Assembly: GCA_010027295.1 (NCBI GenBank)
Contig: RGVM01000235.1
Span: 1 to 5,129 of the forward strand
Direction: 5' to 3'
DNA length: 5,129 nucleotides
DNA from: Chitinophagia bacterium
Lineage (GTDB): Bacteria > Bacteroidota > Bacteroidia > Chitinophagales > Chitinophagaceae
Positions 5,096 through 5,129 of this stretch are shown in pieces (the first letter of the stretch is position 1; every line of letters begins with the position of its first letter). The notes below the pieces were generated by a model. It was not told the origin of the DNA. It saw only the letters and a list, made by a program, of their open reading frames with translations, and did no database searches. Made by a program: the position numbers and the translations under genes.

Positions 5096-5129
5096 ATGAA
5101 TTCAAATACAAACAAGATGAATATAATAC
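5096..5129 (+). CDS. Start of next gene, probably a SusC-like TonB-dependent receptor (3' end outside window)
   Basis: An ATG at 5096, seven bases after the anti-sigma stop, opens a frame (MNSNTNKMNII) that runs to the window edge. Only 7 of these 34 bases are G or C, against a strongly GC-rich background; a polar, Lys/Asn-rich start is common before a signal peptide, and AT-rich starts favour translation without a Shine-Dalgarno sequence. An alternative start in the same frame is the ATG at 5117. In Bacteroidota the gene after an ECF sigma/FecR pair is usually a SusC-like outer-membrane transporter with an N-terminal signalling domain. That identity rests on position only; no domain is visible. 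Confidence 0.5.
   Translation, partial: MNSNTNKMNII

Noticed and set aside
4420..5115. Minus-strand open frame of 231 codons opposite the anti-sigma gene
   Set aside because: The plus strand here carries conserved FecR and DUF4974-like motifs throughout. The antisense translation shows no domain and arises from GC-skewed codon positions.
1..5129. CRISPR array, tRNA or rRNA genes, insertion sequence, attachment site
   Set aside because: No regularly spaced repeats, tRNA-like cloverleaf, transposase gene or terminal inverted repeats were seen on either strand.

Overview
The window looks like chromosomal DNA from a GC-rich member of the Bacteroidota. Three things point there: a sigma-70 ECF factor of the FecI-like kind followed by a FecR-domain anti-sigma factor with a DUF4974-like C-terminus; a start-proximal promoter with the phylum's TAnnTTTG -7 element; and the near absence of Shine-Dalgarno sequences at the chosen starts. 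I cannot name a genus. All supported genes lie on the + strand, and the long minus-strand open frames are shadows caused by high GC.

Region 1 (2-3039) is a tight cluster of three genes. The first is a 5'-truncated gene for a protein predicted to be all-beta, with a GOLD-like N-terminal half. The second, whose GTG start overlaps the stop of the first (GTGA), encodes a 580-residue envelope protein with a lipobox-like signal, a recognisable GH18 (chitinase/YaaH-like) barrel and three C-terminal membrane helices. Its catalytic motif is destroyed: the position of the catalytic Glu is Thr, the preceding Asp is Ala, and the YDY loop reads YGY. The third gene encodes an 83-residue protein with two membrane segments. 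I read the set as an uncharacterised envelope complex built around a non-catalytic, possibly glycan-binding GH18 domain. This is the most novel item in the window.

Region 2 (3040-3252) is a 213-base gap. It holds an imperfect inverted repeat, a C8 tract and a good Bacteroidota housekeeping promoter (TTG, 19-base spacer, TATATTTG) that should drive the sigma factor gene.

Region 3 (3253-5129) is a FecI/FecR-type cell-surface signalling module: an ECF sigma factor, a 102-base leader that may carry an ECF-type promoter, a single-pass anti-sigma factor, and 7 bases later the very AT-rich start of another gene. By the usual order in this phylum that gene is probably a SusC-like TonB-dependent receptor, but only 11 codons are visible. 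In such modules the outer-membrane receptor senses its ligand and signals through FecR to free the sigma factor, which then transcribes the transport operon. Nothing in the sequence ties region 1 to region 3 functionally; the promoter and gap between them suggest separate transcription units.
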